DNA of 64,000 nucleotides from Rhizobium sp. CC-YZS058. GTDB lineage: Bacteria; Pseudomonadota; Alphaproteobacteria; Rhizobiales; Rhizobiaceae. This document shows positions 9,335 to 17,919 of this stretch, one piece after another. How positions within the stretch are numbered: position 1 is the first letter of the stretch; each line of letters starts with the position of its first letter. The stretch covers positions 3,808,001-3,872,000 of the forward strand of contig NZ_JAYESJ010000001.1 in the NCBI RefSeq assembly GCF_034720595.1. Reading direction: 5' to 3'. The notes below the pieces were generated by a model that ran no database searches, was not told where the DNA came from, and saw nothing but the letters and a program-made list of their open reading frames with translations. The position numbers and the translations under genes were made by a program.

Positions 9335-11155
9335 TCACGCCGCGCTGCTCAAATGCTGTGCTTTTGGGTCGCGAATTTCCTTGCGGCGGTTCAGCTTGAA
9401 GCGGGCCGCCAGTTCGGTCAGCATTGAGGCATCGGCCGAAAGAGTGCGGCTGATGGCGGTCGTCTCGCCCACCATGGCGGCGTTCTGCTGGGTCATCTGG
9501 TCGATCGCATTGACCGCGCTGCTGATTTCCAGAAGCCCGGCCGATTGTTCGCGGGCGGCGGTGGTGATCGCGTCGACCTTCTCGTCGATCTCGACGACGA
9601 ACCGGGTGATCTGGTCCAGCGCCTCGCCGGTCTGGTCCACCAGGCGCACGCCGTTCACGACCTCATGCGAGGATGCCTGGATCAGCCCGGCAATATCCTT
9701 CGCCGCCTTGGCAGACCGCTGGGCCAGTTCGCGCACCTCCTGGGCGACGACGGCGAAGCCCTTGCCGGCCTCGCCCGCCCGCGCCGCTTCCACCCCGGCA
9801 TTGAGCGCGAGCAGGTTGGTCTGGAAGGCGATCTCGTCGATCACGTGGATGATCTGGCCGATCTGGGTGGAGGAACCCTCGATCCGGCGCATGGCCTCCA
9901 CCGCATCGTGCACGATCTGGCCGGAGGAGGTGGCGCATTCATTGGCCGCCTGCACGAGGCTGCGGGTTTCGCTGGCCCGTTCGGCAGACGAATTGACCGT
10001 TACGCTGACCTCCTCCAGGGCCGCCGATGTCTTCTCCAGCGCTGCGGCCTGCTGCTCGGTGCGCTTGGACAGCTCGTCCGCCGCCTCATGCATCGACTTT
10101 GCGCTGGAAGAGAGGGTCGCGGTCTTGCCCAGCACCTCTTCCAGCGTTTTCTGGAAGGTGGCGATCGAATTGTTGAAGTCGCGGCGCAGCGGGTCGAAGC
10201 GATCGGCGAAGGGTTCGTCGAGCGTCATGCGGATATTGCACTGGGCAAGCCGCTCGAGCGCGGCGCCAAGCGTCTCCACCACCACCTGCAGTTCCTGTGC
10301 CTCCCGCTCGCGCAGCCGCTGGCGCTCGATCTGCTCGGCCTCCGAAAGCGCGCGCTCGCGCTCGGCATTCTGCCGCATCTGCTGGCGCTCGATGGCGGCA
10401 GCGCGGAAGACCTCGACCGAGCGGGCCATCGAGCCGATCTCGTCGCTGCGCTCGAGCAAGGGCACATCGTCCTCATAGTTGCCGCTCGACAGCACGCTCA
10501 TATAGTGCCCGATGCGCACGAGCGGCGTGATGGCCCGGCGGCGGACAAACCACAGCCCGACGAGGAAGATCGTCAGCGACACCAGGCTGCCGAGCGAGGT
10601 CGCCAGCATATAATGGGCGCTTGCCGTCTCGGCGGAAGCGACCGAAGCCTCCAGCGTGGTGGTCGCTTCCGCGGCAAGCTCCCGCACCTTGGCATCATGC
10701 GCGTAGAAGGCCTGCTGAACGGTCTGAAGCGAGGGTTTTTCGCCCTTCGAGAGAGCCGCATCATAGGCCGAAAGCGCAACCCAGAAGGCTTCGCCGGCCG
10801 GAACCACCTCGTTTTCCAGCTTGGCGCGCAACTGTTCGTCCAGCCGGGCGGTTTTCCAGAATTCCTTGCGGTCGTCGAAGGCGGTCTTGAGATCCTTCGT
10901 CTTCGCGCGGTTCGTCTCGAGCAGCTCCGGGTGAAGCACGGTCTCGTTGGCGAGCATATAGGCTTCGATCACATAGAGTGGCGGCGGCAGGATGTCGGCG
11001 ATGAGATCCTTGCCATTGGCGATTTCGGTATAGACGGGGCCTCCGACCTTCAGCTCCGTGAGGGCCGCGGTCTGCACGCCGATGGACACGGCGAGACCAA
11101 GGGTGACGATCGATCCGAACAGGACGAGAAGACGCGAAATGGTGAGCCGGCGCAT
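9335..11155 (-). CDS. Methyl-accepting chemotaxis protein (second tandem copy)
   Basis: A 606-residue paralogue of the neighbouring receptor with the same architecture: membrane helix, helical periplasmic sensor, second membrane helix, HAMP domain and methyl-accepting signalling domain with [14 protein letters not shown]. The C-terminus is SSAA, again without a CheR-binding pentapeptide. The signalling and HAMP regions match the other copy closely while the periplasmic region differs more, as expected after duplication and divergence of ligand specificity. The upstream region (11156-11240) is AT-rich and probably carries the promoter. A terminator at 9249-9280 gives it its own transcript. Confidence 0.94.
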   Translation of the reverse strand: MRRLTISRLLVLFGSIVTLGLAVSIGVQTAALTELKVGGPVYTEIANGKDLIADILPPPLYVIEAYMLANETVLHPELLETNRAKTKDLKTAFDDRKEFWKTARLDEQLRAKLENEVVPAGEAFWVALSAYDAALSKGEKPSLQTVQQAFYAHDAKVRELAAEATTTLEASVASAETASAHYMLATSLGSLVSLTIFLVGLWFVRRRAITPLVRIGHYMSVLSSGNYEDDVPLLERSDEIGSMARSVEVFRAAAIERQQMRQNAERERALSEAEQIERQRLREREAQELQVVVETLGAALERLAQCNIRMTLDEPFADRFDPLRRDFNNSIATFQKTLEEVLGKTATLSSSAKSMHEAADELSKRTEQQAAALEKTSAALEEVSVTVNSSAERASETRSLVQAANECATSSGQIVHDAVEAMRRIEGSSTQIGQIIHVIDEIAFQTNLLALNAGVEAARAGEAGKGFAVVAQEVRELAQRSAKAAKDIAGLIQASSHEVVNGVRLVDQTGEALDQITRFVVEIDEKVDAITTAAREQSAGLLEISSAVNAIDQMTQQNAAMVGETTAISRTLSADASMLTELAARFKLNRRKEIRDPKAQHLSSAA

Positions 11156-11390
11156 GAAAGAACTCCGAGCGAGCGTGTCAATGCGTGAAGGTAAATTTGA
11201 ACGTATCCTAAATTTGATAGTTCTAAATTGACGTTAATGCGCGCGAAGAGTGTTGGTTTTCTTATGGACCGGCGGACGCTGCGGGTCCGGCCACCGGATG
11301 GGCCGCAGCCTCGCATGAAGGCGAAGACCGATCCCGGGCGGATGGTCTCCGACCGGGGATCTTCTCGGATGCGGCTGTTGAGGAAGCGGC

Positions 11391-13091
11391 TCAGGCTGCC
11401 TGCCCGGTCCTGGCCAGCGGTTGCGCCACAAACATCGCCCTGCAGTAGGAAACCAGGAGATCCGGCGCATCGGCTGGCCCGCGGAAGGCGATATGGCCAT
11501 CGGGGCGAATGAGAACGAGCGAAGGCCGGGCGCCGATGCCATAGGCCGCGTGGGCAAGGCCATCGAGATCGGAGACGCAGTCGCGCTTTCCGGACAGCGG
11601 CGCCGCGGCAAGGACGAGCCGCGCATGGAGGAACGGCCAGGCCTCGATGTCGGCCGCGGCCGCCTCCAGCAAGGCCAGCGCCGCCTTCTGCCGCCCATCG
11701 AAGCAGAGCAGCGACCAGCGGGTTCCCGGTGCCGTCGAATCATAGAGCTCGTCGAACAGCGAGGCGGACTCCCCGTTTGCGGTGACGATGGCCGCATCGG
11801 GCGCGCGGTCTCCCGCATGCGGTGCGGCGTGCGGGAGGAAGTCCGCCAGTCCCCGCAGGTGATCGACGCTGAGCGGGCTGTCGGGATAGGCCACCGAGAG
11901 CTGCTGGAGATCGTCGCTGCCCTGCAGTAGCGTCCCGATGCTGGGGAGCAGCTTGGCAGCCGCACCGATGGCGGCATCCTTCAGGCGTCCGCGATAGACG
12001 CTGTTGTGGAACCCTTTCCTCTGGCGCTGGTCGAGCGCACGGTGCTCTCCGCCGCGTTCGGCGTCGTAAGAGGCAAGCACCGCTTCGCCTGCCGTGCCCT
12101 CGATCGCCATGGCCAGACGCCAGGCCAGCCCCACGGCATCGTGCAGACCGGCATTCATGCCCTGCCCGCCGATCGGCAGCGTGCGGTGGCCGGCATCGCC
12201 CGCCAGGAACACGCGGTCGCGGGCGTAATGCGCGGCAACGCCATGCTGGAAGCGGTTGTGGGTCAGCCAGATCGGATCGCTCAAGGTCAGCGTCTCGTCT
12301 TCGGTCACGTCGCGCGCGATCGCCTGCATTTCCTCCAGGGTCGGGTCTCGGTCCGGAATGCCCGTGTCGTCGGCCAGGAAGAACAGCCGGTGGTAACCGC
12401 CCCAGACCGGCAGGACGCCGCAGAACCCGTGCGGATAGTAGAAAAACCACAGCGTGTCGAAGGAGGTGCCACGTCGCCAGCTGAGCTTGGCATCCACCTG
12501 CCGGTTCATGCAGTTCGCCAGCTTCTCCGGCTCGAAATCGAGCCCGAGCATCCCGCGCACGAGACTGTCGCCGCCATCGGCGCCGACCAGATAGCGGCAG
12601 CGCACGGTTTCGGTCTGCGCCGCACCTCCCGGCTGAGCCTCGCCATCCGCCGGACCAAGAATGGCCGTCACGCCATCGCCGTCCTGCGTGAAGCTCATCA
12701 GGCGGCGACCACGCTCCACCTGCCCGCCCCGCTCCTCGATCACCGCGGCGAGCGTCGTTTCGATGACATCCTGACCGCTGTAGAGGACCGGCCCATAGGG
12801 GCTTGCGACATCGGCGATCGCCACGGGATCGACCGGCTGACCGTTGATCAGGGTGCGAACTTTCGTGATTGCGAAGGCCTGCTCCGCCAGCCGGTCTCTG
12901 AGGCCGATCCGGTGGAGGAGCTCCTGCGGCCGTGCCCAGAGATTGTTGGCGCGCGAATGGGGCTTGGGCTCCGATCGCTGCTCGACGATGCGGAACCGCA
13001 CGCCGTGATGGGCGAGCGCGCAGGCAGTCACGAGGCCGATCGGCCCGCCACCGGCAATGAGGACGTCGGTGTCATAGTCGTGGGCGGTCAT
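11391..13091 (-). CDS. FAD-dependent aromatic-ring-type monooxygenase (PheA/TfdB family)
   Basis: A 566-residue flavoprotein hydroxylase. It begins with a Rossmann FAD-binding motif (VLIAGGGPIGL, residues about 9-19), has a central RYLVGADGGDS segment (the DG motif) and the second FAD motif FLAGDAGHRTLPIGGQGMN, followed by a thioredoxin-like C-terminal domain of about 170 residues as in phenol hydroxylases. It likely hydroxylates an aromatic or polyketide-like substrate using NAD(P)H and O2. The start at 13091 was chosen for the AAAGGA ribosome-binding site upstream and because the FAD motif follows directly. It lies just downstream of a marR-type gene whose stop is 2 bases away, so the two form an operon and the regulator probably controls it. 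Confidence 0.9.
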   Translation of the reverse strand: MTAHDYDTDVLIAGGGPIGLVTACALAHHGVRFRIVEQRSEPKPHSRANNLWARPQELLHRIGLRDRLAEQAFAITKVRTLINGQPVDPVAIADVASPYGPVLYSGQDVIETTLAAVIEERGGQVERGRRLMSFTQDGDGVTAILGPADGEAQPGGAAQTETVRCRYLVGADGGDSLVRGMLGLDFEPEKLANCMNRQVDAKLSWRRGTSFDTLWFFYYPHGFCGVLPVWGGYHRLFFLADDTGIPDRDPTLEEMQAIARDVTEDETLTLSDPIWLTHNRFQHGVAAHYARDRVFLAGDAGHRTLPIGGQGMNAGLHDAVGLAWRLAMAIEGTAGEAVLASYDAERGGEHRALDQRQRKGFHNSVYRGRLKDAAIGAAAKLLPSIGTLLQGSDDLQQLSVAYPDSPLSVDHLRGLADFLPHAAPHAGDRAPDAAIVTANGESASLFDELYDSTAPGTRWSLLCFDGRQKAALALLEAAAADIEAWPFLHARLVLAAAPLSGKRDCVSDLDGLAHAAYGIGARPSLVLIRPDGHIAFRGPADAPDLLVSYCRAMFVAQPLARTGQAA

Positions 13092-13093
13092 CG

Positions 13094-13591
13094 TCAGTCC
13101 TTTCGGGATGATGCGGAGCCTGCTTCGGCGAAGGCCGGGTGGGCGAGCTCTTCGGTGATGAGGTCGGTCAGTTCGCCGAGAACGGCGAGCGCAGTCGCCA
13201 GCCGGTCGGCGCCGATGCGCTCCAAGAGCCGCTGATCGACCGGTCCCGCTGCCTGTTCGGCAAGCGCGAGCGCGGCACGCCCGGCCTCGGTGATGGCGAC
13301 CAGCTTGGCGCGCTGGTGGTGCGGATTGGGCGTGAAGGCGACGTGGCCATGGGCCGCAAGCAAATCGACGACGCGCTGCACCCCCTGGCGTGTCAGTCCC
13401 ATGGCGCGCGCAATGTCCGAGACGGTCAGAGGCGTTGGCGCATAGCCGAGCGCGCCGAGAACCTGCCACCAGGCGGTGGTCAGGCCGGCCGGACGAACGA
13501 GGCTGTTGCCCATGTCCGTCAGCCGGCCATTGGCGGCGAAGATGGCGATGACGAGGGCGCGGACGGGTGGGAGGAGAACTTGATCTGTCAT
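13094..13591 (-). CDS. MarR-family transcriptional regulator
   Basis: A 165-residue winged-helix regulator. The helix-turn-helix lies around LTVSDIARAMGLTRQGVQRVVDLL, followed by a wing with FTPNPHHQRAKLVAITEAGRAAL, the classical MarR pattern. The start at 13591 (MTDQVLL) is preferred over 13618 because a 20-bp near-palindrome at 13608-13627 lies directly upstream and looks like its operator; the longer start would lie inside it. It is the first gene of a two-gene unit with the flavin monooxygenase and probably responds to that enzyme's aromatic substrate. The inducer is unknown. Confidence 0.88.
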   Translation of the reverse strand: MTDQVLLPPVRALVIAIFAANGRLTDMGNSLVRPAGLTTAWWQVLGALGYAPTPLTVSDIARAMGLTRQGVQRVVDLLAAHGHVAFTPNPHHQRAKLVAITEAGRAALALAEQAAGPVDQRLLERIGADRLATALAVLGELTDLITEELAHPAFAEAGSASSRKD

Positions 13592-13607
13592 GCCCGGGGA
13601 ACTGGAA

Positions 13608-13627
13608 CTTGACAGCATGTTGTCAAG
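13608..13627 (-). promoter_or_regulatory. Probable MarR operator
   Basis: CTTGACAGCATGTTGTCAAG is an inverted repeat (TTGACA, six-base spacer, TGTCAA) placed 17-36 bases upstream of the MarR start. Size and position fit an autoregulatory MarR operator overlapping the promoter. No binding data are available; this is inferred from symmetry and location. Confidence 0.6.
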
Positions 13628-13687
13628 ATGAAGGCTTGCAGATTCCTTGGGATCGCCTGCGAGCCGGCTCCGTGCACGCTCGGGGGG

Positions 13688-13963
13688 TCAGCCGGCGTGC
13701 AGAGCCTCTTCCAGATCCTGCCGCGTCACCGCAAGCAGCGCGGTGTGCATCGAGATCTGGCGGGGCGGCATGTCAGGCAGGAGGATGAGGATCACCGTTT
13801 CCTGCGGCGGGCAATCGGGCAGTGTGCAGGCCAGTTCGCTCACCGTCACGACGGCTGCCTCCGGCAAGGCGAGGATCTCCCGCACCCATGCCTTCAGCGT
13901 CCGCGCCTTTTCCACCGGACCGGGCAGGCCGCGCCCGAGCGGATTGTCGAAGCGCCGGCTCAT
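13688..13963 (-). CDS. Small cysteine-containing protein of unknown function in the zinc locus
   Basis: A 91-residue protein starting MSRRFDNPLGRG, with a conserved-looking core VVTVSELACTLPDCPPQETVI carrying two cysteines (C-x4-D-C-P-P) and ending in a short helical tail. I have seen similar small proteins next to COG0523 GTPases but know no established function. Its start overlaps the stop of the upstream GTPase gene by 4 bp (ATGA), so it is the last gene of the znuCBA operon and made in coupling with that GTPase. A role as metal acceptor or GTPase partner is only an inference from context. Confidence 0.75.
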   Translation of the reverse strand: MSRRFDNPLGRGLPGPVEKARTLKAWVREILALPEAAVVTVSELACTLPDCPPQETVILILLPDMPPRQISMHTALLAVTRQDLEEALHAG

Positions 13964-15099
13964 GCGAAACGCCGTTTGCGCCCGCGCGGCGCCAGCGCCG
14001 AGAACAGGGCCCGGATCTGCGGCTCGGGCATGTTCTGGCCGATCAGCACGACGCGGCTGCGGCGGTCACCATCGGGCCAGCCAGGCAGCCTCTGCAGGGG
14101 CGAAAGCCGATGCTCCACCGCATGGGCGACCGCCGGCCTGAGCGGGTCGTCCGACAGCGCGAACACGCCCTTGAGGCGCAGAAGTCCGGAGCCGGGCGCG
14201 CTGGTGACCGCCTCAAGGAAAACCCGGACTGCACCGGGGTCGAGCGGCTGTTCGCCGGACAGGCAGATCGTTCCCAGCGCGTCTCCGTGGCGGTGCAAAG
14301 CCGGCCGGCCTTCCCCGCCTTCGCCGTGCCGCGGCTCGGCCTCCATCAGCAGCCATCCTTCCACATCCTCGACCTTGCCGGCCAGGGAATAGGACTGGCC
14401 CTCAAACAGGTGAACAAGATCGAACCCGGGCGCGGCGCGGTCGTGATAGCGGGCTGCGGGATTGAGCTCCGTCAGTCCCGCCCAATTCGCCTCGCCCAGG
14501 ACCGTCAAGTCCGTCTTCGTCACGACGACATGGTCGGCGAAGGCTAGCTGCTTCCATCCCTGGACGAAGCGCTCGAGCATCATGGGCCCTGAAAGGGCAT
14601 CGAACACGGTCACCACACCGGCAAGGCGAAACTGGCGCGCCACGATATGATCGCGCAGGCCGAGCGCAGGCGCACCGCCCGGAATGAGGCTGTGGATGAT
14701 CGGCGCAGGGTCGGCAAGCCCCGTCGTTTCGATGATCACGCGCGAGATGGGCGGGATTTCGCCGCGGCAGTGGGCATCATGCAGTTCGTAGAGCGAAACG
14801 CGGATATCGCTGGAGGCCGTGCAGCAGAGGCACCCAGTGCTCGTGCGCAGGATGGACGCCCTGCCGGTCTGCACAAGCGCATGATCGATCGGCATGGCGC
14901 CGAATTCGTTGACGATGACCGCCGTGCCTGCCAGGCGCGGGTCCGCGAGCGCCGCGTTCAGCAGCGTCGTCTTGCCGGCGCCGAGAAAACCGGTGAGAAG
15001 CGTGACCGGAATGGCGTCCGGCACGGCGCCGGTGCGCGTGCCCGCAGCCGGTGGACCGGATAGACCTGTCTTGAACAGTCGATCGAACATGATACCCAT
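13960..15099 (-). CDS. COG0523 (CobW/ZigA-like) GTP-dependent metal chaperone, second copy
   Basis: A 379-residue G3E-family GTPase with Walker A TGFLGAGKTT, the metal-binding motif GCLCC, an [10 protein letters not shown] switch region and TKTDL for guanine specificity, followed by a C-terminal CobW domain. Members of this family transfer metal, often zinc, to client proteins during starvation. It is the fourth gene of the znuC-znuB-znuA operon, placing it under Zur. An alternative start at 15090 would shorten it by three residues. A hairpin (15126-15147) sits between znuA and this gene. It is distinct from the paralogue at 17920-18912; two such GTPases in one zinc locus is notable. Confidence 0.88.
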   Translation of the reverse strand: MGIMFDRLFKTGLSGPPAAGTRTGAVPDAIPVTLLTGFLGAGKTTLLNAALADPRLAGTAVIVNEFGAMPIDHALVQTGRASILRTSTGCLCCTASSDIRVSLYELHDAHCRGEIPPISRVIIETTGLADPAPIIHSLIPGGAPALGLRDHIVARQFRLAGVVTVFDALSGPMMLERFVQGWKQLAFADHVVVTKTDLTVLGEANWAGLTELNPAARYHDRAAPGFDLVHLFEGQSYSLAGKVEDVEGWLLMEAEPRHGEGGEGRPALHRHGDALGTICLSGEQPLDPGAVRVFLEAVTSAPGSGLLRLKGVFALSDDPLRPAVAHAVEHRLSPLQRLPGWPDGDRRSRVVLIGQNMPEPQIRALFSALAPRGRKRRFA

Positions 15100-15125
15100 C
15101 CATGGGGCAACCGAGACCTTTGCCC

Positions 15126-15147
15126 TGCCGGAGGATCGTCTCCGGCA
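15126..15147 (-). other. Intergenic stem-loop between znuA and the GTPase gene
   Basis: TGCCGGAG (15126-15133) pairs perfectly with CTCCGGCA (15140-15147) around a six-base loop. No T-run follows on the reverse strand, so it is more likely an mRNA-stabilising or partial-termination structure that keeps znuA expression above the downstream genes. Confidence 0.5.
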
Positions 15148-15164
15148 GAGCGTGGCAATCGTGC

Positions 15165-16106
15165 TCAGCGTCCGAGAATGGCCGCCTTCATCGTCGCGAC
15201 ATTGTGGTGGAACATGTCGATATAGGTCGCGGCCGGGCCGTCGGGCGGCGACAGCGCGTCGGAGTAGAGCGTACCGCCCACCTTCAGGCCGGTTTCACTC
15301 GCGATCTGTTCGATCAGCCGCGGATTGGTGATGTTCTCGACGAAAACGGCCGAAGCCTTGTCGGCCTTCACCTGATCGACCAGCTTGGCGACGTCGGCCG
15401 CCGAGGCGTCCGCTTCCGTCGAAATGCCTTCGGGCGCCAGGAAGGTCAGGCCATAGGCCTTGGAGAAATAACCGAAGGCATCATGTGACGTGATGATGAT
15501 GCGCTTGTCCTTCGGGATCTCCGCGATCTGGCTGCGCACCTCCGTGTCGAGCGCCACGAGCTTGGCGAGATAGGCTTTCTCGTTGGTCTTGTAGCTCTCG
15601 CACCCGGCCTTGTCGGCCTTGCAGAAGGCCGTGGCGATCGCCCTCACATAGGCCTCGCCATTCTTGATCGACTGCCAGGCATGCGGGTCGAAGGCACCGT
15701 GGTGATGCTCCTCCCCGCCGGCTTCGGCCTCACCCTCCTCGTGAGCCTCTTCCTCGCCCTTGATCGGCTTTACGGCCTTGCTGACGGTGATGACCGGAGC
15801 CTTGGTGCCGCTGGTTTCGATCAGCCGCGACAGGAAGCCTTCCAGGCCGAGGCCGTTGACAAGCACGACATCCGCGTCCTTCAGGGCCACCGCGTCGGCG
15901 GGCTTCGGCTCATAGGTATGGGCGTCGCCATCGACCGGCACGATCATCGACACGGAGACCCGGTCGCCGCCGACATTGCGGGCAAGATCGGCGATGATCG
16001 AGAAGCTGGCGACCACCTTGAGTTCGGCAGCGGAAGCGGCTGGCGCCACGAGACTGCTGAGCGTCAGCAGGCTCGCGGCCGTGACAAGGCGTGAAATCCT
16101 GAACAT
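15165..16106 (-). CDS. znuA: Zinc ABC transporter substrate-binding protein ZnuA
   Basis: A 313-residue periplasmic metal-binding protein (cluster A-I). It has a signal peptide (residues 1-27, cut near AASAAE), metal ligand H63 in DAHTYEP, a charged histidine/glutamate-rich loop at about 117-142 with EEHHH, and H142 in FDPHAW. The His-rich loop is the hallmark of ZnuA as opposed to manganese-binding relatives. It delivers Zn2+ to the permease encoded upstream in the same operon. The region upstream of znuC carries inverted Zur-box-like sequences, so it is expected to be induced by zinc starvation. Confidence 0.95.
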   Translation of the reverse strand: MFRISRLVTAASLLTLSSLVAPAASAAELKVVASFSIIADLARNVGGDRVSVSMIVPVDGDAHTYEPKPADAVALKDADVVLVNGLGLEGFLSRLIETSGTKAPVITVSKAVKPIKGEEEAHEEGEAEAGGEEHHHGAFDPHAWQSIKNGEAYVRAIATAFCKADKAGCESYKTNEKAYLAKLVALDTEVRSQIAEIPKDKRIIITSHDAFGYFSKAYGLTFLAPEGISTEADASAADVAKLVDQVKADKASAVFVENITNPRLIEQIASETGLKVGGTLYSDALSPPDGPAATYIDMFHHNVATMKAAILGR

Positions 16107-16137
16107 GGGAAGGCTCCTTGATGAGGTGGGAGAGGGA

Positions 16138-17004
16138 TCAGGCCGTCCTGTGGCGGGTGCCGCGCAGCAGGCTCTGCAGCATGCCGCGGCGACCGATCAG
16201 GGCAGAGGCGAGGTAAAGCCCGCCGGCAACGAAAATGATGGCCGGCCCCGAGGGCATGGCGGCATGGAAGGAAAGAAGAAGACCGCCAAGAGAGGAAAGC
16301 ACTGCAAAACCCATCGCGATCAGGCAAAGCGAGCGCAGGTCGTTCGACCAGAAGCGGGCCGCCACCGCCGGGAGCATCATCAACCCGACCGACAGGAGCG
16401 TGCCGAGCGCCTGGAAGCCGCCGACCAGATTGAGCACCACCAGCACCAGGAAGACGAGATGGACCGGCCCGCCGATACGGCTGACCGAGCGCAGGAACAG
16501 CGGATCCAGGCATTCGGCCACGAGGCCGCGCCACAACAGGGCGAAGGCGAGGAAGGTCAGAAGCGCGATGCCGGTGATGAGGGTCAGGGCCTCGTCGTTC
16601 AGCGCCAGGACCGAGCCGAACAGCACATGCATGAGATCGACGCTGGAGCCATGCCAGGAGACGAGCAGCACGCCGACGGCAAGAGAGATCAGGTAGAAGG
16701 CTGCCATGGACGCGTCCTCCTTCTGCACGGTGAAGCGGGAGACGAGGCCGGAACCGAGGGCGACCAGAAGCCCGATCAGCAGTCCGCCGATGGTCATGGA
16801 CAGCACATCGAGCCCGAACAGCAGAAAGCCGAGTGCCGCGCCCGGCAGGATTGCGTGCGACATGGCATCGCCCGTCAGGCTCATGCGCCGCACCATGAGG
16901 AACACGCCGACAGGCGCGGAACTGACCGATAGCAGCACGGAGCCGAACAGGGCCCGCTGCATGAATCCGTAATCGAGAAAGGGAGAAACCAGCCAGTCAG
17001 CCAT
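16138..17004 (-). CDS. znuB: Zinc ABC transporter permease ZnuB
   Basis: A 288-residue inner-membrane protein of the ABC-3 family with about eight or nine membrane helices and the motif SLTGDAMSHAILPGAALGF, typical of zinc/manganese permeases. It partners with ZnuC and ZnuA. The start at 17004 (MADWLVSPFLDYGF) overlaps the end of znuC by 8 bases and gives the usual family length; a longer in-frame start at 17052 lies deeper inside znuC and is unlikely. The stop lies 31 bases before znuA. Confidence 0.92.
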   Translation of the reverse strand: MADWLVSPFLDYGFMQRALFGSVLLSVSSAPVGVFLMVRRMSLTGDAMSHAILPGAALGFLLFGLDVLSMTIGGLLIGLLVALGSGLVSRFTVQKEDASMAAFYLISLAVGVLLVSWHGSSVDLMHVLFGSVLALNDEALTLITGIALLTFLAFALLWRGLVAECLDPLFLRSVSRIGGPVHLVFLVLVVLNLVGGFQALGTLLSVGLMMLPAVAARFWSNDLRSLCLIAMGFAVLSSLGGLLLSFHAAMPSGPAIIFVAGGLYLASALIGRRGMLQSLLRGTRHRTA

Positions 17005-17809
17005 GGATGCGGCTCCGAGGGGACGGCAGGACGAGAGGGCCTCCAACCGCATCTGCGGCGCCCGGCTGCAGCGTCACGACCTCATCTTCGCACCACCCGG
17101 CCTTCTCATCCCAAACCTCCTGAAAGTTCCGGGCCTCGGACAGAAGCTGCGGCGTGAGAACCTCCGCCGTCGGCCCCCAGGCAACGACCTTGCGGGCCAG
17201 GAGCAGCGTGCGGGGAAAATGCGCACGGACCAGCGCATGGTCGTGCAACACGCAAAGGACCGTGCGGCCTTCCGCAGCCCAGCCTCCGATCACGCCCAGC
17301 AGATCGCGCACCGTTCGCTCGTCCACGGCGTTGAAAGGCTCGTCGAGCAGGATGAGGTCGGCGTCCTGCAGCACCGTTCGGGCGAAAAGCGCGCGCTGCA
17401 TCTGCCCGCCGGAGAGGCTGTCGAGCGGACGCTGCTCGAATCCCTCGAGCCCGACAGCCTGCAGGCTCCGGCCCAGCGCCTCACGGTCGGCCTTCGTTCG
17501 GCGGCCGAGCAGCCCGTGGGTCTGATAGAAACCGAGCGAGACGAGATCGACGACCCGCGCGGGAAAGCTGCGGTCGATCTCCGACTGCTGGGGCAGGTAG
17601 GCAAGCCGCCGACTGTTCGATACGCACCGACCACCGAGCGGCTTCACCATGCCGGCAATCCCCTTGAGCAGTGTGGATTTCCCCGATCCGTTGGCCCCGA
17701 TGATTGCCAGCAGCGCGCCGCGTTCCACCATCCCGCTGAGATGATGGACGGCAGCATGGCCCTGATAGCCGAGCGTCAGGTCTTCGAAAATGAGGCAAGT
17801 CTCAGGCAT
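16997..17809 (-). CDS. znuC: Zinc ABC transporter ATP-binding protein ZnuC
   Basis: A 270-residue ABC ATPase with Walker A GANGSGKST, a Q-loop YLPQQSEID, signature LSGGQMQR, Walker B LILLDEPFNAVD and the switch histidine in VLHDHAL. It energises ZnuB. The start at 17809 (MPETCLIFEDLTLGY) is chosen because it has a GAGGA ribosome-binding site. A longer frame from a TTG at 17863 would start inside the Zur-box region. First gene of the znuCBA-GTPase-small protein operon, divergent from the second GTPase and zur. Confidence 0.93.
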   Translation of the reverse strand: MPETCLIFEDLTLGYQGHAAVHHLSGMVERGALLAIIGANGSGKSTLLKGIAGMVKPLGGRCVSNSRRLAYLPQQSEIDRSFPARVVDLVSLGFYQTHGLLGRRTKADREALGRSLQAVGLEGFEQRPLDSLSGGQMQRALFARTVLQDADLILLDEPFNAVDERTVRDLLGVIGGWAAEGRTVLCVLHDHALVRAHFPRTLLLARKVVAWGPTAEVLTPQLLSEARNFQEVWDEKAGWCEDEVVTLQPGAADAVGGPLVLPSPRSRIHG

Positions 17810-17841
17810 GGCATCCTCGGGGATTGACAGAGGCTGCTTAT

Positions 17842-17890
17842 GTAATGTTATACCGTTCGTCAACAGGAATCGTAACGGTATAACATTCTG
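17842..17890. promoter_or_regulatory. Divergent promoter region with two inverted Zur-box-like sites
   Basis: GTAATGTTATACCGTT at 17842-17857 and AACGGTATAACATTCT at 17874-17889 are inverted copies sharing 14 identical bases. Each resembles the alphaproteobacterial Zur half-site pattern (AATGTTATA ... TATAACATT). They lie between the divergently transcribed znuC and COG0523 GTPase genes, so one Zur-bound region can repress both operons when zinc is sufficient. The box assignment rests on symmetry, known consensus and gene context. Confidence 0.75.
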
Positions 17891-17919
17891 GCCGCTGCGC
17901 CGGAAGACTGGAGACCCTG

